Assembly (NCBI GenBank): GCA_948467545.1
Contig: CAOKER010000004.1
Span: forward strand, 1-64,000
From: an uncultured Eubacteriales bacterium
GTDB lineage: Bacteria; Bacillota; Clostridia; Oscillospirales; CAG-272
DNA length: 64,000 bases
Direction of reading: 5' to 3'
This document shows, piece by piece, positions 45,025-53,853 of this stretch; the stretch's first letter is position 1; every line of letters starts with the position of its first letter. A program made the position numbers and the translations under genes. The notes beneath the pieces were generated by a model. That model saw only the letters and a list, made by a program, of their open reading frames with translations, was not told the origin of the DNA and ran no database searches.

Positions 45025-45464
45025 AGAAATCACATCCTTTTATAACACCGATAATTTGCCGACGAGTATATTATACCTTCTTTTATATAAACGGTCAAGA
45101 AGCGGGACTGAAAGTTAATAAGAATTTTTTATAACCGAAAGCAAAATGTCTCCGCCTTCCGGGCGGTGATTGTAACGGTTTTTTCAGCGGCAGCACATGC
45201 CGCCGTCACGGCAATCCATGGCGGCGCTTTGCGCCTTATTAAAGCTTCACAGCGGGTTCCGTTTTATTATTCGGCTGCGGATAATAAGAAATAAACGTAT
45301 CAAAACGTGTAGTCTTAATCTTTAGGTATTTATTGAACTGTGGATGAACTGTTCCTGGGCGTTTATAAAATGGAGCTTGAAAATTTATTATGAAATCATG
45401 ATTTTAAGACAGTTATTGACATATGCTCAAAATAATGATAAAATAGTTTAAAGAGGTGATTTTT
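45025..45464. other. Intergenic region with GC-rich repeat (family B) and a promoter
   Basis: No gene. 45150-45250 is unusually GC rich with several stems (CCGCC...GGCGG, GCCGCC). It contains the repeat GCCGTC-N10-ATG-N2-GGCGCTTTGCGCCTTAT, also seen at 10551-10592, and TTTTTTCAGCGGC, seen in reverse at about 32572-32585. The DUF134 promoter lies at the right edge. Confidence 0.5.
45416..45444 (+). promoter_or_regulatory. Promoter of the DUF134 gene
   Basis: TTGACA (45416-45421), 17 bp, TAAAAT (45439-45444), only about 20 nt before the TTG start, so the leader is very short. Confidence 0.75.
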
Positions 45465-45806
45465 TTGGCAAGGCCTGAAAAATGCAGATGCATATGCTCC
45501 ATGCCGCTTTATCGTAAATTTAAGCCGGAGGGCTTCGAAAGCAGTGAGAAAGAATTGATTTCTCTTGATGAATATGAGGTGTTTCGGCTTTTGAATTTGG
45601 AGAAAAAAACTCAGAATGAATGTGCGGAAAGAATGCAGATATCGCGTTCTACCGTTTCCAGAATATACGATAACGCCGGAGAGAAAATAGCCCGTGCCCT
45701 GGTTTTGGGAAGAAAGCTTGTAATTGACGGAGGCGATGTCATGGTTTGTGAAAAAATGCGTCCCGAATGTCTTGGCGAAAAGCATTGCTGTCACCGCAGC
45801 GAATAG
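45465..45806 (+). CDS. DUF134-family DNA-binding protein
   Basis: 113 aa from a TTG start (MARPEKCRCI...) with AGAGGTG upstream; a GTG three codons earlier lies in the ribosome site. The family core is visible: KPEGFESSEKELISLDEYEVFRLL (in parts about 22-45), then a sigma-70-region-4-like helix-turn-helix TQNECAERMQISRSTVSRI (about 52-70). A cysteine-rich start (CRCIC) and end (CEKMRPECLGEKHCC) suggest metal or cluster binding. It precedes the redox fusion gene by 65 nt and is probably its regulator. Confidence 0.85.
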   Translation: MARPEKCRCICSMPLYRKFKPEGFESSEKELISLDEYEVFRLLNLEKKTQNECAERMQISRSTVSRIYDNAGEKIARALVLGRKLVIDGGDVMVCEKMRPECLGEKHCCHRSE

Positions 45807-45871
45807 CTTTAATTTAAAATAAATTTCTGAAAATTTTTATTGCCGTCATACACGGCAGAATGGAGATTATT

Positions 45872-48454
45872 ATGAAGGTGCTTGTAATAGGAGGAGTCGC
45901 AGCCGGAACTAAGGCGGCTGCAAAGCTTAAACGCCGTAAACCGGATGCGGATGTGACAATTATTACGAAATCAAATGAAATTTCATATGCAGGATGCGGA
46001 CTGCCTTATTATGTCGGAGGTATTATTGAGAGCCGCGGTGATCTGATTGTAAATTCACCTGATAAATACTCGGCTCTTACCGGCGTGAAGGTACTTACGG
46101 GCAGGGAGGCAATGTCGCTCGACAGCGATTCCCAAACAGTAACTGTGCGCAATATAGATGACGGAGGATCAGAATCTTATTCTTATGATGAGCTGATAAT
46201 TGCTGTCGGCGCGTCTGCGGTTCTTCCTCCGATTGAGGGAATTTCTCTTCCCGGAGTTTTTAAAATGCGCACCCCTGATGACGCGGCGGAGCTTCGTTCG
46301 TATATAGAACGTGTTTCGGCAAAAAAAGCAGTTATAATCGGTGCCGGATTTATCGGCCTTGAAGTGGCCGATAATCTGTTTGAAAAGGGAATTCAGATAA
46401 CGGTTATTGACTCTGCCGATCAGATTATGCCGGGTGTGCTTGACCGTGAGCTCGCGGATTATGTACGCCGTACTCTTACGAAAAAGGGAATAAGATTTAT
46501 TACGGGAGTAAAGGCGGACAAAATTGTAGGAACGGATAGCGCCGCAGGCGTTTCTACGCCGTATGGCATACTGGACGCGAATATTGTTATTTCTGCCGCC
46601 GGAATCAGACCGAATACTGATTTTTTGAAAAACAGCGGTATCGAAATGGACAGAGGCGCTATAAAGGTAGACTGTAATTTGAGAACAAACTTGCCTCATG
46701 TATATGCTGCAGGAGACTGTGCAATGGTTACCAACAGAATAACCGGTATGCCGCAATGGTCTCCGATGGGATCTTCTGCAAATATGGAGGGAAGAACTCT
46801 CGCGCAGCTTCTTACGGGTATGGACAAGCATTATCCGGGCGTATTGGGAACGGGCATTGTAAAGCTTCCGGGCATTAACTGCGGAAGAACGGGACTGGGA
46901 GAACTGCAGGCTGCAGAGGCAGGCTATAATGTCGAAACAGCTGTTGCTGTTACCGACGATAAGGCGCATTATTATCCGGATTCGTCGTTTTTTATTACCA
47001 AACTTATAGCTGATAAAAATACACATAAGCTTCTCGGAGCTCAGGTTATAGGCCCCGGTTCCGTAGATAAAATGATTGACATTGCAGTGACCGGCATCAA
47101 TTTGGGAGCCTGCATCGAGGACTTTGAAAATGCGGACTTTGCTTATGCGCCGCCGTTTTCAACGGCAATCCATCCGTTTGTTCAGGCGGCGCTTATTCTT
47201 CTGAACAAGCTTGAGGGGGATCTTGATTCCTTCACGCCGTCTCAATATGCGGCAGGAGAGGCCGAAGGATACCGAGTTATAGACGCAGCTCCTTCTCCGT
47301 CGCTGCGCGGTGCGGAATGGATTGATTTGACAAAGGTGGACGGACCTGTTGACGGCTTGGACAAGGATGAAAAGCTTTTGCTCGTATGTGTAAAAGGAAA
47401 GCGCGGATATTTCCTTCAGAGACGTCTGAAGGCTTACGGATACACAAATACAAAGGTTCTTGAGGGTGCTTCATTTGTAAATCAGGTTAAGATAAAAAAT
47501 TCGGGCGGCGCGGTAGCTCCTTCAGATATAGCGCGTGTAAAAGCTCTCGGATTTTTGCATGACAAGAATACTCCGGATAAGTTTAATTGCCGTGTTATTA
47601 CCCGAAACGGAAAAATTACTTCCGCGGAAAGCAAGGCGATTTCCGAAGCCGCAGAAAAGTTCGGTTCCGGAGAATTGGCTATGACTTCACGCATGACAAT
47701 TGAAATTCAGGGAGTTCCGTATGATAATATTGACAGCATCAGAGAATTTCTTGCGGAATATGGACTTGAAACCGGAGGAACAGGATCAAAAGTTCGGCCT
47801 GTTGTTTCGTGTAAGGGTACGACCTGTCAGTACGGACTTATAGATACATTTGCTCTGTCGGAGGAAATTCACGAAAGATTTTACCACGGCTATTCGGATG
47901 TAAAGCTTCCTCATAAATTTAAGATAGCTGTCGGAGGATGTCCGAATAACTGCGTCAAGCCTGACTTGAACGATCTTGGAATAATAGGACAGCGTATTCC
48001 GGAAATTGATTTTTCGAAGTGCCGCGGATGTAAAATATGTCAAATTGAAAAAGTATGTCCGGTAAGTGCTGCAAAGCTTTCCGACGAACTTATACAAATT
48101 GATGAAGCCGGCTGCAATCACTGCGGGCGCTGCGTCGGAAAATGTCCGTTCGGCGCTGTGACAGGCGGCACAAGCGGATATAAAATTTATATAGGAGGCA
48201 GATGGGGGAAAAAGACGGCGCAGGCTCATTCGCTTGATAAAATATTCACTGACAAAGAAGAAGTTCTTTCTGTCGTTGAAAAGGCGATTCTTTTGTTCAG
48301 AGAACAGGGAATAACGGGTGAGCGTTTTGCCGATACTGTATCAAGACTTGGCTTTGAAAATGTGCAGTCTCAGCTTTTGGATGACGCACTGCTAAAAAGA
48401 AAACAGGAAAATATATCGGCGGCAAAGCATCTTAAGGGAGGTGCTACATGCTGA
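45872..48454 (+). CDS. CoA-disulfide reductase / rhodanese / sulfite-reductase-type 4Fe-4S fusion
   Basis: 860 aa with three modules. First, a pyridine-nucleotide disulfide oxidoreductase of the CoADR type (1-445): VLVIGGVAAGT, active-site C42 in SYAGCGLPYY, IIGAGFIGLEVADNL, VYAAGDCA. Second, a rhodanese-like domain (about 455-530), CVKGKRGY with C506. Third, a siroheme/4Fe-4S nitrite/sulfite-reductase half-module (about 570-715) with CKGTTC (647-652) and GGCPNNC (689-695), followed by two ferredoxin clusters CRGCKICQIEKVCP and CNHCGRCVGKCP (717-759). Likely polysulfide, CoA-persulfide or sulfite reduction. ATG 45872 follows GGAG. SBP gene is 15 nt downstream. Confidence 0.85.
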   Translation: MKVLVIGGVAAGTKAAAKLKRRKPDADVTIITKSNEISYAGCGLPYYVGGIIESRGDLIVNSPDKYSALTGVKVLTGREAMSLDSDSQTVTVRNIDDGGSESYSYDELIIAVGASAVLPPIEGISLPGVFKMRTPDDAAELRSYIERVSAKKAVIIGAGFIGLEVADNLFEKGIQITVIDSADQIMPGVLDRELADYVRRTLTKKGIRFITGVKADKIVGTDSAAGVSTPYGILDANIVISAAGIRPNTDFLKNSGIEMDRGAIKVDCNLRTNLPHVYAAGDCAMVTNRITGMPQWSPMGSSANMEGRTLAQLLTGMDKHYPGVLGTGIVKLPGINCGRTGLGELQAAEAGYNVETAVAVTDDKAHYYPDSSFFITKLIADKNTHKLLGAQVIGPGSVDKMIDIAVTGINLGACIEDFENADFAYAPPFSTAIHPFVQAALILLNKLEGDLDSFTPSQYAAGEAEGYRVIDAAPSPSLRGAEWIDLTKVDGPVDGLDKDEKLLLVCVKGKRGYFLQRRLKAYGYTNTKVLEGASFVNQVKIKNSGGAVAPSDIARVKALGFLHDKNTPDKFNCRVITRNGKITSAESKAISEAAEKFGSGELAMTSRMTIEIQGVPYDNIDSIREFLAEYGLETGGTGSKVRPVVSCKGTTCQYGLIDTFALSEEIHERFYHGYSDVKLPHKFKIAVGGCPNNCVKPDLNDLGIIGQRIPEIDFSKCRGCKICQIEKVCPVSAAKLSDELIQIDEAGCNHCGRCVGKCPFGAVTGGTSGYKIYIGGRWGKKTAQAHSLDKIFTDKEEVLSVVEKAILLFREQGITGERFADTVSRLGFENVQSQLLDDALLKRKQENISAAKHLKGGATC

Positions 48455-48469
48455 AAACGGAGGATAAAT

Positions 48470-49498
48470 ATGTTTATTCGGAATAATATTATAAATGTCA
48501 TCTGCAGAATACTTGCACTGTCGCTTCTTTTCTGCTTTTTTCTGTCCTCGTGCAGCCCGTCCTCGGATATTGAATCTACGGAATCTTCTGCTGACACTGC
48601 TTCAAATTTTGAAGCTTCCGATGCAGAGGTTTTGTATCCGTATACATTTGAAGACAGTTCGGGAAACAGCGTTACTCTCAGAGAACGTCCGGAAAGAACG
48701 GCCGTTCTGTTCTCGTCTTTTGCCGACATATGGAAGCTTTCCGGCGGAGAATGTTATGTGACCGTCGGTGAGTCGGTAGACAGAGGATTTGCTGAAGAAA
48801 ATGTTCTGCTTGTGGATTCGGGTGCAGGAAAGACGATTGATAGCGAACTGCTTATTTCATACGAGCCGGACTTTGTAATAGTGTCGGCGGATATCCCTGC
48901 TCAGGCGGAAACAGCCGAGCTTTTAAGATCTTCCGGAATACCGTGCGCGGAGATGCGCGTTGAGTCATTTTCGGATTATCTGTATATGCTTAAAGTATGT
49001 ACTGACGTAAATGAAGTACCGGAGGCTTTTACTGAATACGGAACGAATATCAGCTATAGAATTAACGATCTTTTTTCAAAGCTTCCTGAATCTGAAGAAC
49101 AAAAACGCGTTTTGTTTATACGTTCAGGTTCGTCCGCAAGTTCGGCAAAAGCTAAAACCGCGGATGAGCATTTTGCAGCCCGCATGCTTGAGGAGCTTGG
49201 AGTTTACAACATAGCTGATAACGCGGGAATACTTTTGGACGGTCTGAGTATAGAAGAAATTTTAAACGAAGATCCTGATATTATCTTTGTTTCGACAATG
49301 GGGGACGAAGACGCGGCAAGAGCTTATATGGACAGCGTTTTCGCAAGTTCGGCATGGCAGAATCTTTCGGCTGTTAAGGATCAAAACTATTATTATCTTC
49401 CCAAAGATTTGTTCCAGTATAAACCGAATGCCAAATGGTATGATGCGTATCTTTATCTTGCGGAGATTTTATATCCTGAAGTCTATAAATCCTATTGA
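48470..49498 (+). CDS. Iron/cobalamin-type ABC transporter substrate-binding lipoprotein
   Basis: 342 aa: signal peptide with lipobox SSC (C28), acidic linker, then a class III (FecB/BtuF) binding fold with PERTAVLFSSFADIWKLSGG near residues 67-86 and IDSELLISYEPDFVIVS near 122. GGAGG precedes the ATG. First of three transport genes; the ligand may be a siderophore, heme or cobalamin. Close coupling to the redox fusion upstream would fit iron or siroheme demand (inference). Confidence 0.88.
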   Translation: MFIRNNIINVICRILALSLLFCFFLSSCSPSSDIESTESSADTASNFEASDAEVLYPYTFEDSSGNSVTLRERPERTAVLFSSFADIWKLSGGECYVTVGESVDRGFAEENVLLVDSGAGKTIDSELLISYEPDFVIVSADIPAQAETAELLRSSGIPCAEMRVESFSDYLYMLKVCTDVNEVPEAFTEYGTNISYRINDLFSKLPESEEQKRVLFIRSGSSASSAKAKTADEHFAARMLEELGVYNIADNAGILLDGLSIEEILNEDPDIIFVSTMGDEDAARAYMDSVFASSAWQNLSAVKDQNYYYLPKDLFQYKPNAKWYDAYLYLAEILYPEVYKSY

Positions 49499-49533
49499 AT
49501 AATTATATATTGCAAAGGTGATATAAGCTTACA

Positions 49534-50544
49534 ATGTTAAAGAGATTAAAAAACGGCGTAATATATAATTCGGGAAGGTGTATTCTGATTCTCACCGCTT
49601 TTCTCGTGCTTTCTGTGCTCGCGGCAGTCAGAATAGGCAGCGCCTCCTTAAGCTGGGTGCAGTTTTTCGGAGGTTTATTCCGTGTTGACGGTTATTCTGT
49701 ACAGACTACTATAATATACAGTGTTAGGCTGCCGCGCGTTTGCGGTGCGGTAGTTGCCGGGGCTGGGTTGTCTGTTTCGGGAGTAATTTTACAGAGTATA
49801 ACCGGAAACGAGCTTGCTGCGCCGAATATTATAGGTGTAAATGCGGGAGCAGGATTTGCTGTGATATTGCTTCTTGCGGTGTTCCCGGAAATGGCGCTTG
49901 TATCACCGCTTTTCGCATTCTGCGGCGCGTTTTTTACCACTGCCGTAATTCTTGCCGTGGCTGCAAAAACAGGAGGTACAAAATCGAATGTTATACTTAC
50001 CGGTGTGGCTTTTACCGCGCTTTTGAATGCCGGGATTTCCTTTATTACTATGTTTGATTCGGACGTTCTTGCAAGCTACAGTTATTTTTCGGTCGGCGGA
50101 TTGTCCGGAGTACGTTTAAGAGAACTTATTTTTCCGTTCGCGCTTATAGCCCTATCATTTTTACTTGCTCTTTTGCTTAGTCCGCGAATTGATACGCTTG
50201 CTCTTGGAGACGGGACTGCTGCCGCGCTCGGAATAAATGTTAAAGTGCTTCGTATAATCTGTGTTATGATTGCCAGTGCATGTGCTGCTTCTGCGGTCAG
50301 CTTTGCCGGGCTGCTTGGTTTTGTCGGTCTTATTGTACCGCATATTTCACGAACATTTACGGGATCGTCCATGAGAAAACTCCTTCCCGTTGCCGCAATT
50401 ACGGGTGCGGTGCTTGTTGTAATTGCCGATCTGATAGGCAGGACTTTGTTTTCGCCGACTGAGATACCGGTGGGAATTGTAATGGCAATGCTCGGTGCGC
50501 CGTTCTTTTTCTGGCTTTTGCTTAGAAAAAACACAGTTTATTAG
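49534..50544 (+). CDS. FecCD-family ABC transporter permease
   Basis: 336 aa with about ten hydrophobic segments. Family marks include VRLPRVCGAVVAGAGLSVSG (about 64-83), NELAAPNIIGVNAGAGF (about 90-106) and GFVGLIVPHISR (about 261-272). It would form the membrane channel for the binding protein upstream. Confidence 0.94.
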   Translation: MLKRLKNGVIYNSGRCILILTAFLVLSVLAAVRIGSASLSWVQFFGGLFRVDGYSVQTTIIYSVRLPRVCGAVVAGAGLSVSGVILQSITGNELAAPNIIGVNAGAGFAVILLLAVFPEMALVSPLFAFCGAFFTTAVILAVAAKTGGTKSNVILTGVAFTALLNAGISFITMFDSDVLASYSYFSVGGLSGVRLRELIFPFALIALSFLLALLLSPRIDTLALGDGTAAALGINVKVLRIICVMIASACAASAVSFAGLLGFVGLIVPHISRTFTGSSMRKLLPVAAITGAVLVVIADLIGRTLFSPTEIPVGIVMAMLGAPFFFWLLLRKNTVY

Positions 50545-50564
50545 CTTATCGGGAGGGAAGAACA

Positions 50565-51320
50565 GTGCTTAAGTTTGAGAATATTACCGTCTGCCGCGGA
50601 AATCGTACAGTTTTCAGCGGAATTGACTTTTATCTTCGCCCTCATAGACTTACCGCAGTATTGGGAAAAAACGGATGCGGAAAGTCTACGCTTGTTTCAT
50701 GCATAACAGGTCAGGTTAAATATACCGGAGATATATGGCTTTTTGATCGTCCGCTCCGTTTTATGTCTCCGCGTGCGCGGGCGGAACAAATTGCCGTTCT
50801 GCCTCAATTGCTTAAACCGGTGCCTCTGACGGTGTACCAGCTTGTGAGCCTTGGGAGAAATCCCTACCTTGATTTTGCCGGAAGACTTTCTCAGACGGAC
50901 CGGTTGAGAATCGAAGAGGCAATAGCGCTGACAGGAATAGAAACGCTTCGTGATAAAAGGGCGGATCTGCTGTCCGGAGGAGAGCTTCGAAAGGCTTATC
51001 TGGCGATGATCCTTGCACAGAATACAAGAATAGCTGTTCTCGATGAACCGGCTGCATATTTGGATATGGAGAATGAGACTGAGCTTGTAATAATTCTTAA
51101 CAAGCTTAAAACATTGCACAAAAAAACTCTTATGGTCGTTATGCATGACCTTACGAGAGCGGCGGAGATTTCTGACGATATACTTATAATAGCCGACGGC
51201 AGAAAGTATTTTTACGGAAGCCGCGAGGAATGTCTGGAAACCGAAGCCATTGAAAAATGTTTTAATGTCCGAAGAACATTATACGAAAAAGACGGCGAAC
51301 TTTTTCCCGTCTTTTATTGA
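50565..51320 (+). CDS. Iron-type ABC transporter ATP-binding protein
   Basis: 251 aa FecE/FhuC-like ATPase: Walker A GKNGCGKST (about 34-42), Q-loop PQLLKPVPLTVYQLV, signature LSGGELRKAYLA (about 135-146), Walker B IAVLDEPAAYLD (about 155-166), and the switch histidine in VMHDL. 20 nt after the permease. Completes a binding protein-permease-ATPase set. Confidence 0.94.
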   Translation: MLKFENITVCRGNRTVFSGIDFYLRPHRLTAVLGKNGCGKSTLVSCITGQVKYTGDIWLFDRPLRFMSPRARAEQIAVLPQLLKPVPLTVYQLVSLGRNPYLDFAGRLSQTDRLRIEEAIALTGIETLRDKRADLLSGGELRKAYLAMILAQNTRIAVLDEPAAYLDMENETELVIILNKLKTLHKKTLMVVMHDLTRAAEISDDILIIADGRKYFYGSREECLETEAIEKCFNVRRTLYEKDGELFPVFY

Positions 51321-51417
51321 ATTTTATTGAGATTTCATTGATTTATTTAAACCGTGACGTGTCTTCATTCTTTCTTATTTTTCTATATATTGATAAAACG
51401 AAGAACGGAGGCGTACT

Positions 51418-52128
51418 ATGGAAAAATCTATCGGCATATATAATGAAAAAACGGTGCACAGCGTTCTTAAAGCATTTTTTGAACCTGATAAAGCCTTTCA
51501 CGAGGTCAGGTATAAAGGATTAATTGCCGATATAAAAAAAGACAATAACATAACTGAAATACAGTCTGCCAAATTTATAAGGCTTCGGGATAAGATACCT
51601 GCATTTACCGAGGAGGACGAGCTGACGATTGTATATCCGATACCGCGTCAAAAGAAAATTATACGCATAGATACGCAGAGCGGAAAGATAAGCAAACCAA
51701 GGATATCTCCGAAAAAGGGAACTGTTTACGACATTTTTATTGAAATGTACGGAATAAGAGACTTACTCTGTAATCCACGGTTGCATTTTCGTGCGGTTTT
51801 GCTCGATTTAACGGAATACAGATATGTATCGGAAATTAAGAGATCAAGGCCAAAAGTAAGGCGTGCCGACAGAATTCCGTTCACGATCGCGGAAATAATA
51901 GAGCTTAGAAATCCATGCGACGCGGAGGTTTTAATACCGGATGTGTTAAACCGGGAATTTACGTCGGATGATTTTGCAAGAGCTGCCAGAATATCCGGAC
52001 AAAAAGCGCGTATGGCTATTTTAGTTATGCGAACTCTCGGAATTTTAAAAATAAGCGGAAAGAGCGGCAGATTTAATCTGTATGTCCGCACAGGCGGCTC
52101 ATATATGAAAAAAGCTGACAGCAATTAG
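51418..52128 (+). CDS. Hypothetical protein with nuclease-like N-terminus and winged-helix C-terminus
   Basis: 236 aa. I do not recognise the family by name. Residues ~12-50 read as a PD-(D/E)xK-like core: an early helix HSVLKAFFEP, strand EVRYKGLIADI with an aspartate, then ITEIQSAKF with E-x-Q. Residues ~150-235 look like a winged helix (FTIAEIIEL, DDFARAARISGQKARMAIL, LGILKISGKSGR-x-NLY). GGAGGCGT precedes the ATG. It stands between the ABC operon and a bidirectional terminator. A nuclease or DNA-binding role is inference only. Confidence 0.65.
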   Translation: MEKSIGIYNEKTVHSVLKAFFEPDKAFHEVRYKGLIADIKKDNNITEIQSAKFIRLRDKIPAFTEEDELTIVYPIPRQKKIIRIDTQSGKISKPRISPKKGTVYDIFIEMYGIRDLLCNPRLHFRAVLLDLTEYRYVSEIKRSRPKVRRADRIPFTIAEIIELRNPCDAEVLIPDVLNREFTSDDFARAARISGQKARMAILVMRTLGILKISGKSGRFNLYVRTGGSYMKKADSN

Positions 52129-52150
52129 TTTAATGCCGTCAGCTTTTTTT
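52108..52150. terminator. Bidirectional intrinsic terminator
   Basis: AAAAAAGCTGAC (52108-52119) pairs with GTCAGCTTTTTT (52138-52149). It overlaps the 3' ends of both convergent genes. Confidence 0.9.
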
Positions 52151-53038
52151 ATGAAATTTGAAATTTTTCTTTTTTGCGGCCTTCCTTTCTTTTCGGCTTA
52201 TCATCGGTCCGAAAAGCGGTCTCATAAATTTGTTAATCTCTGCGCCGATCAGCAATATATACATACAAAAATAAAGCCACAGCATGAGAAGTACAATTGC
52301 CGAAAAGCTTCCGTAAATGGTGAAATTGGCAAAATGGTCTATATATATAGAATAAATTGCGGAAAAACCAATCCATCCGGCCGTGCAGCATATGGCTCCG
52401 GGAAGCTCTCTGAACAGTGTCGAATGTCTATTAGGGACAAATGTATACAGAATTGTGAAAAAGCTTGTCAGTAGAAGTGCGCCGAAAAGATATCTTAAAA
52501 ACTTTACGGCTCCTCCGCTTGAAGTGAAAATATGGAAATGTTCGGACATAAACGTATAAATTATGTTTCCGAAAATCAGCAGTACAAATGTCAGAATAAG
52601 TGTAACAATAAGTCCCAGGGTGTATATTATCGCAAGACTTCGGGTAAAAAAATAAGAACGGGTTTCGTCGGTATCCGCTATAGTATTTAATCCATACATC
52701 AGTGCAAACAAGCCTTTTGATGCTGCCCATAAAGTCGAAACGGCGGCAACGGAAAGCACTGTCCCGGTTACTGCATTTTCTGCCTCATTAAGCGTTTTTG
52801 ATAAAAAATCCGAAAGAAACTGTGGGATACCGTTTATAAGCTCTGAAATGGTAATATATGATTCCGGTAGGATGGCGTTAATTACCGTAACTGTAAGTAT
52901 AAGAAAGGGAAATATAGAAACGAGAATAAAAAATGCGGCGTTTGCTGCATATGCGCTTACAGCGTCATGTCTCAGCTTTGACAGAAACATTTTAATATAT
53001 TTGTAAACAGAACCGATAATATGTCTGAAAGTTGACAT
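52139..53038 (-). CDS. YihY/BrkB-family inner membrane protein
   Basis: ~299 aa with six hydrophobic segments and the family features: AVSAYAANAAFFILVSIFPF near the N-terminus, a long extracytoplasmic loop (SYITISELINGIPQFLSDFL), GAICCTAGWIGFSAIYSIYI and SFSAIVLLMLWLYFCMYILL, then a basic tail. It was misnamed ribonuclease BN in older annotation; the true function is unknown. ATG 53038 follows AGGAAATG-type spacing with GGAAGG further up; the open frame extends 57 codons upstream to 53209 without support. Confidence 0.85.
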   Translation of the reverse strand: MSTFRHIIGSVYKYIKMFLSKLRHDAVSAYAANAAFFILVSIFPFLILTVTVINAILPESYITISELINGIPQFLSDFLSKTLNEAENAVTGTVLSVAAVSTLWAASKGLFALMYGLNTIADTDETRSYFFTRSLAIIYTLGLIVTLILTFVLLIFGNIIYTFMSEHFHIFTSSGGAVKFLRYLFGALLLTSFFTILYTFVPNRHSTLFRELPGAICCTAGWIGFSAIYSIYIDHFANFTIYGSFSAIVLLMLWLYFCMYILLIGAEINKFMRPLFGPMISRKERKAAKKKNFKFHKKS

Positions 53039-53310
53039 TTCCTGAATTACCGCCTTCCTTGCAGTTAAGGCATCCTTTCTATTATATCTGACAGAACTGT
53101 TAAATCTGAAAGAAAACATTACTTGCGTCTTTCGGTGAGCTATAATCTGCTGACGAAATATTTTGAGACAGTCCTTTAACCTTTGCTGAAGTGAACATTT
53201 CGTTGACATTCTGTGCCTGAGATCGTAATCGAATTGATTTAAATTCAGCGACTGTTATATTCTGCCCTTTAATAGTGTATATATAATTCATTATATTACT
53301 TTTCACAAAA

Positions 53311-53356
53311 AATTAAAAGGTCTAATTAACAATAATCTGTTAATGACCTTTTAATT
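53311..53356. terminator. Long hairpin terminator
   Basis: A stem of 12 + 7 bp with one 2-nt bulge: AATTAAAAGGTC (53311-53322) and ATTAACA (53325-53331) pair with TGTTAAT (53338-53344) and GACCTTTTAATT (53345-53356). A/T runs on both sides allow use in either direction. Confidence 0.85.
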
Positions 53357-53420
53357 TTAGCAAATATTGTTTTAGAATAATTTATAAAGCGACAGCGTTT
53401 TTTATTTCGATAAATTTATT

Positions 53421-53660
53421 TTACATTCTGCGTCCCTTGTCAAATGCCGGATTATACGCGTAGAAGTTGCATTTGCCTTCATACGTTTCCTGAGTAATCG
53501 CAATTGCTTCGCTGAATCTCTGATAATGTACGATTTCTCTTTCACGCAGGAATTTTATAGGCTCAATAATATCGGGATCGTCTACAAGCCGTAAAATATT
53601 ATCGTATGTCAAACGTGCTTTTTGCTCTGCTGCAATTTTGTAAAAACAACAGGTCTCAAA
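53421..53660 (-). pseudogene. C-terminal fragment of a manganese catalase / CotJC-like protein
   Basis: The last ~75 codons read AAEQKARLTYDNILRLVDDP, then PIKFLREREIVHYQRFSEA and NFYAYNPAFDKG, which is the C-terminal third of Mn catalase/CotJC proteins, including a conserved E-x2-H metal-site segment (EREIVH). The usual N-terminal ~120 residues with the other metal ligands are missing. Upstream of about 53660 the frame stays open to 53885 but runs through unrelated sequence, including a palindromic repeat. So this is a truncated gene, likely broken when the recombinase-bearing DNA arrived. Confidence 0.75.
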
Positions 53661-53751
53661 AACCCAGTATTCATGCGGGTTTGCGGACATGCGGATTTTT
53701 GGTAGCTGCAATCTCATAAGCGCAACATCATCAAACCAAGAAAAAATTTCG

Positions 53752-53833
53752 GGGACAAGGCGCACCGCAAAAAGCAAGGCGAAGACGTAGATAGCTACGT
53801 CGAGCCGCTTTTGAGGAGCAACGCCGTACCCGG
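53752..53833. repeat. Palindromic repeat unit at the island edge
   Basis: Centre GACGTAG-ATAG-CTACGTC (53784-53801) is flanked by imperfect arms (AAAAAGCAAGGC on the left, GCCGCTTTTGAGG on the right), about 80 bp in total. The composition is GC richer than its surroundings. It lies between the broken catalase and the recombinase stop codon, where an attachment site would be expected. It may instead be a REP-like repeat. Confidence 0.6.
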
Positions 53834-53853
53834 AAGAATTTTCGACGGTATGA

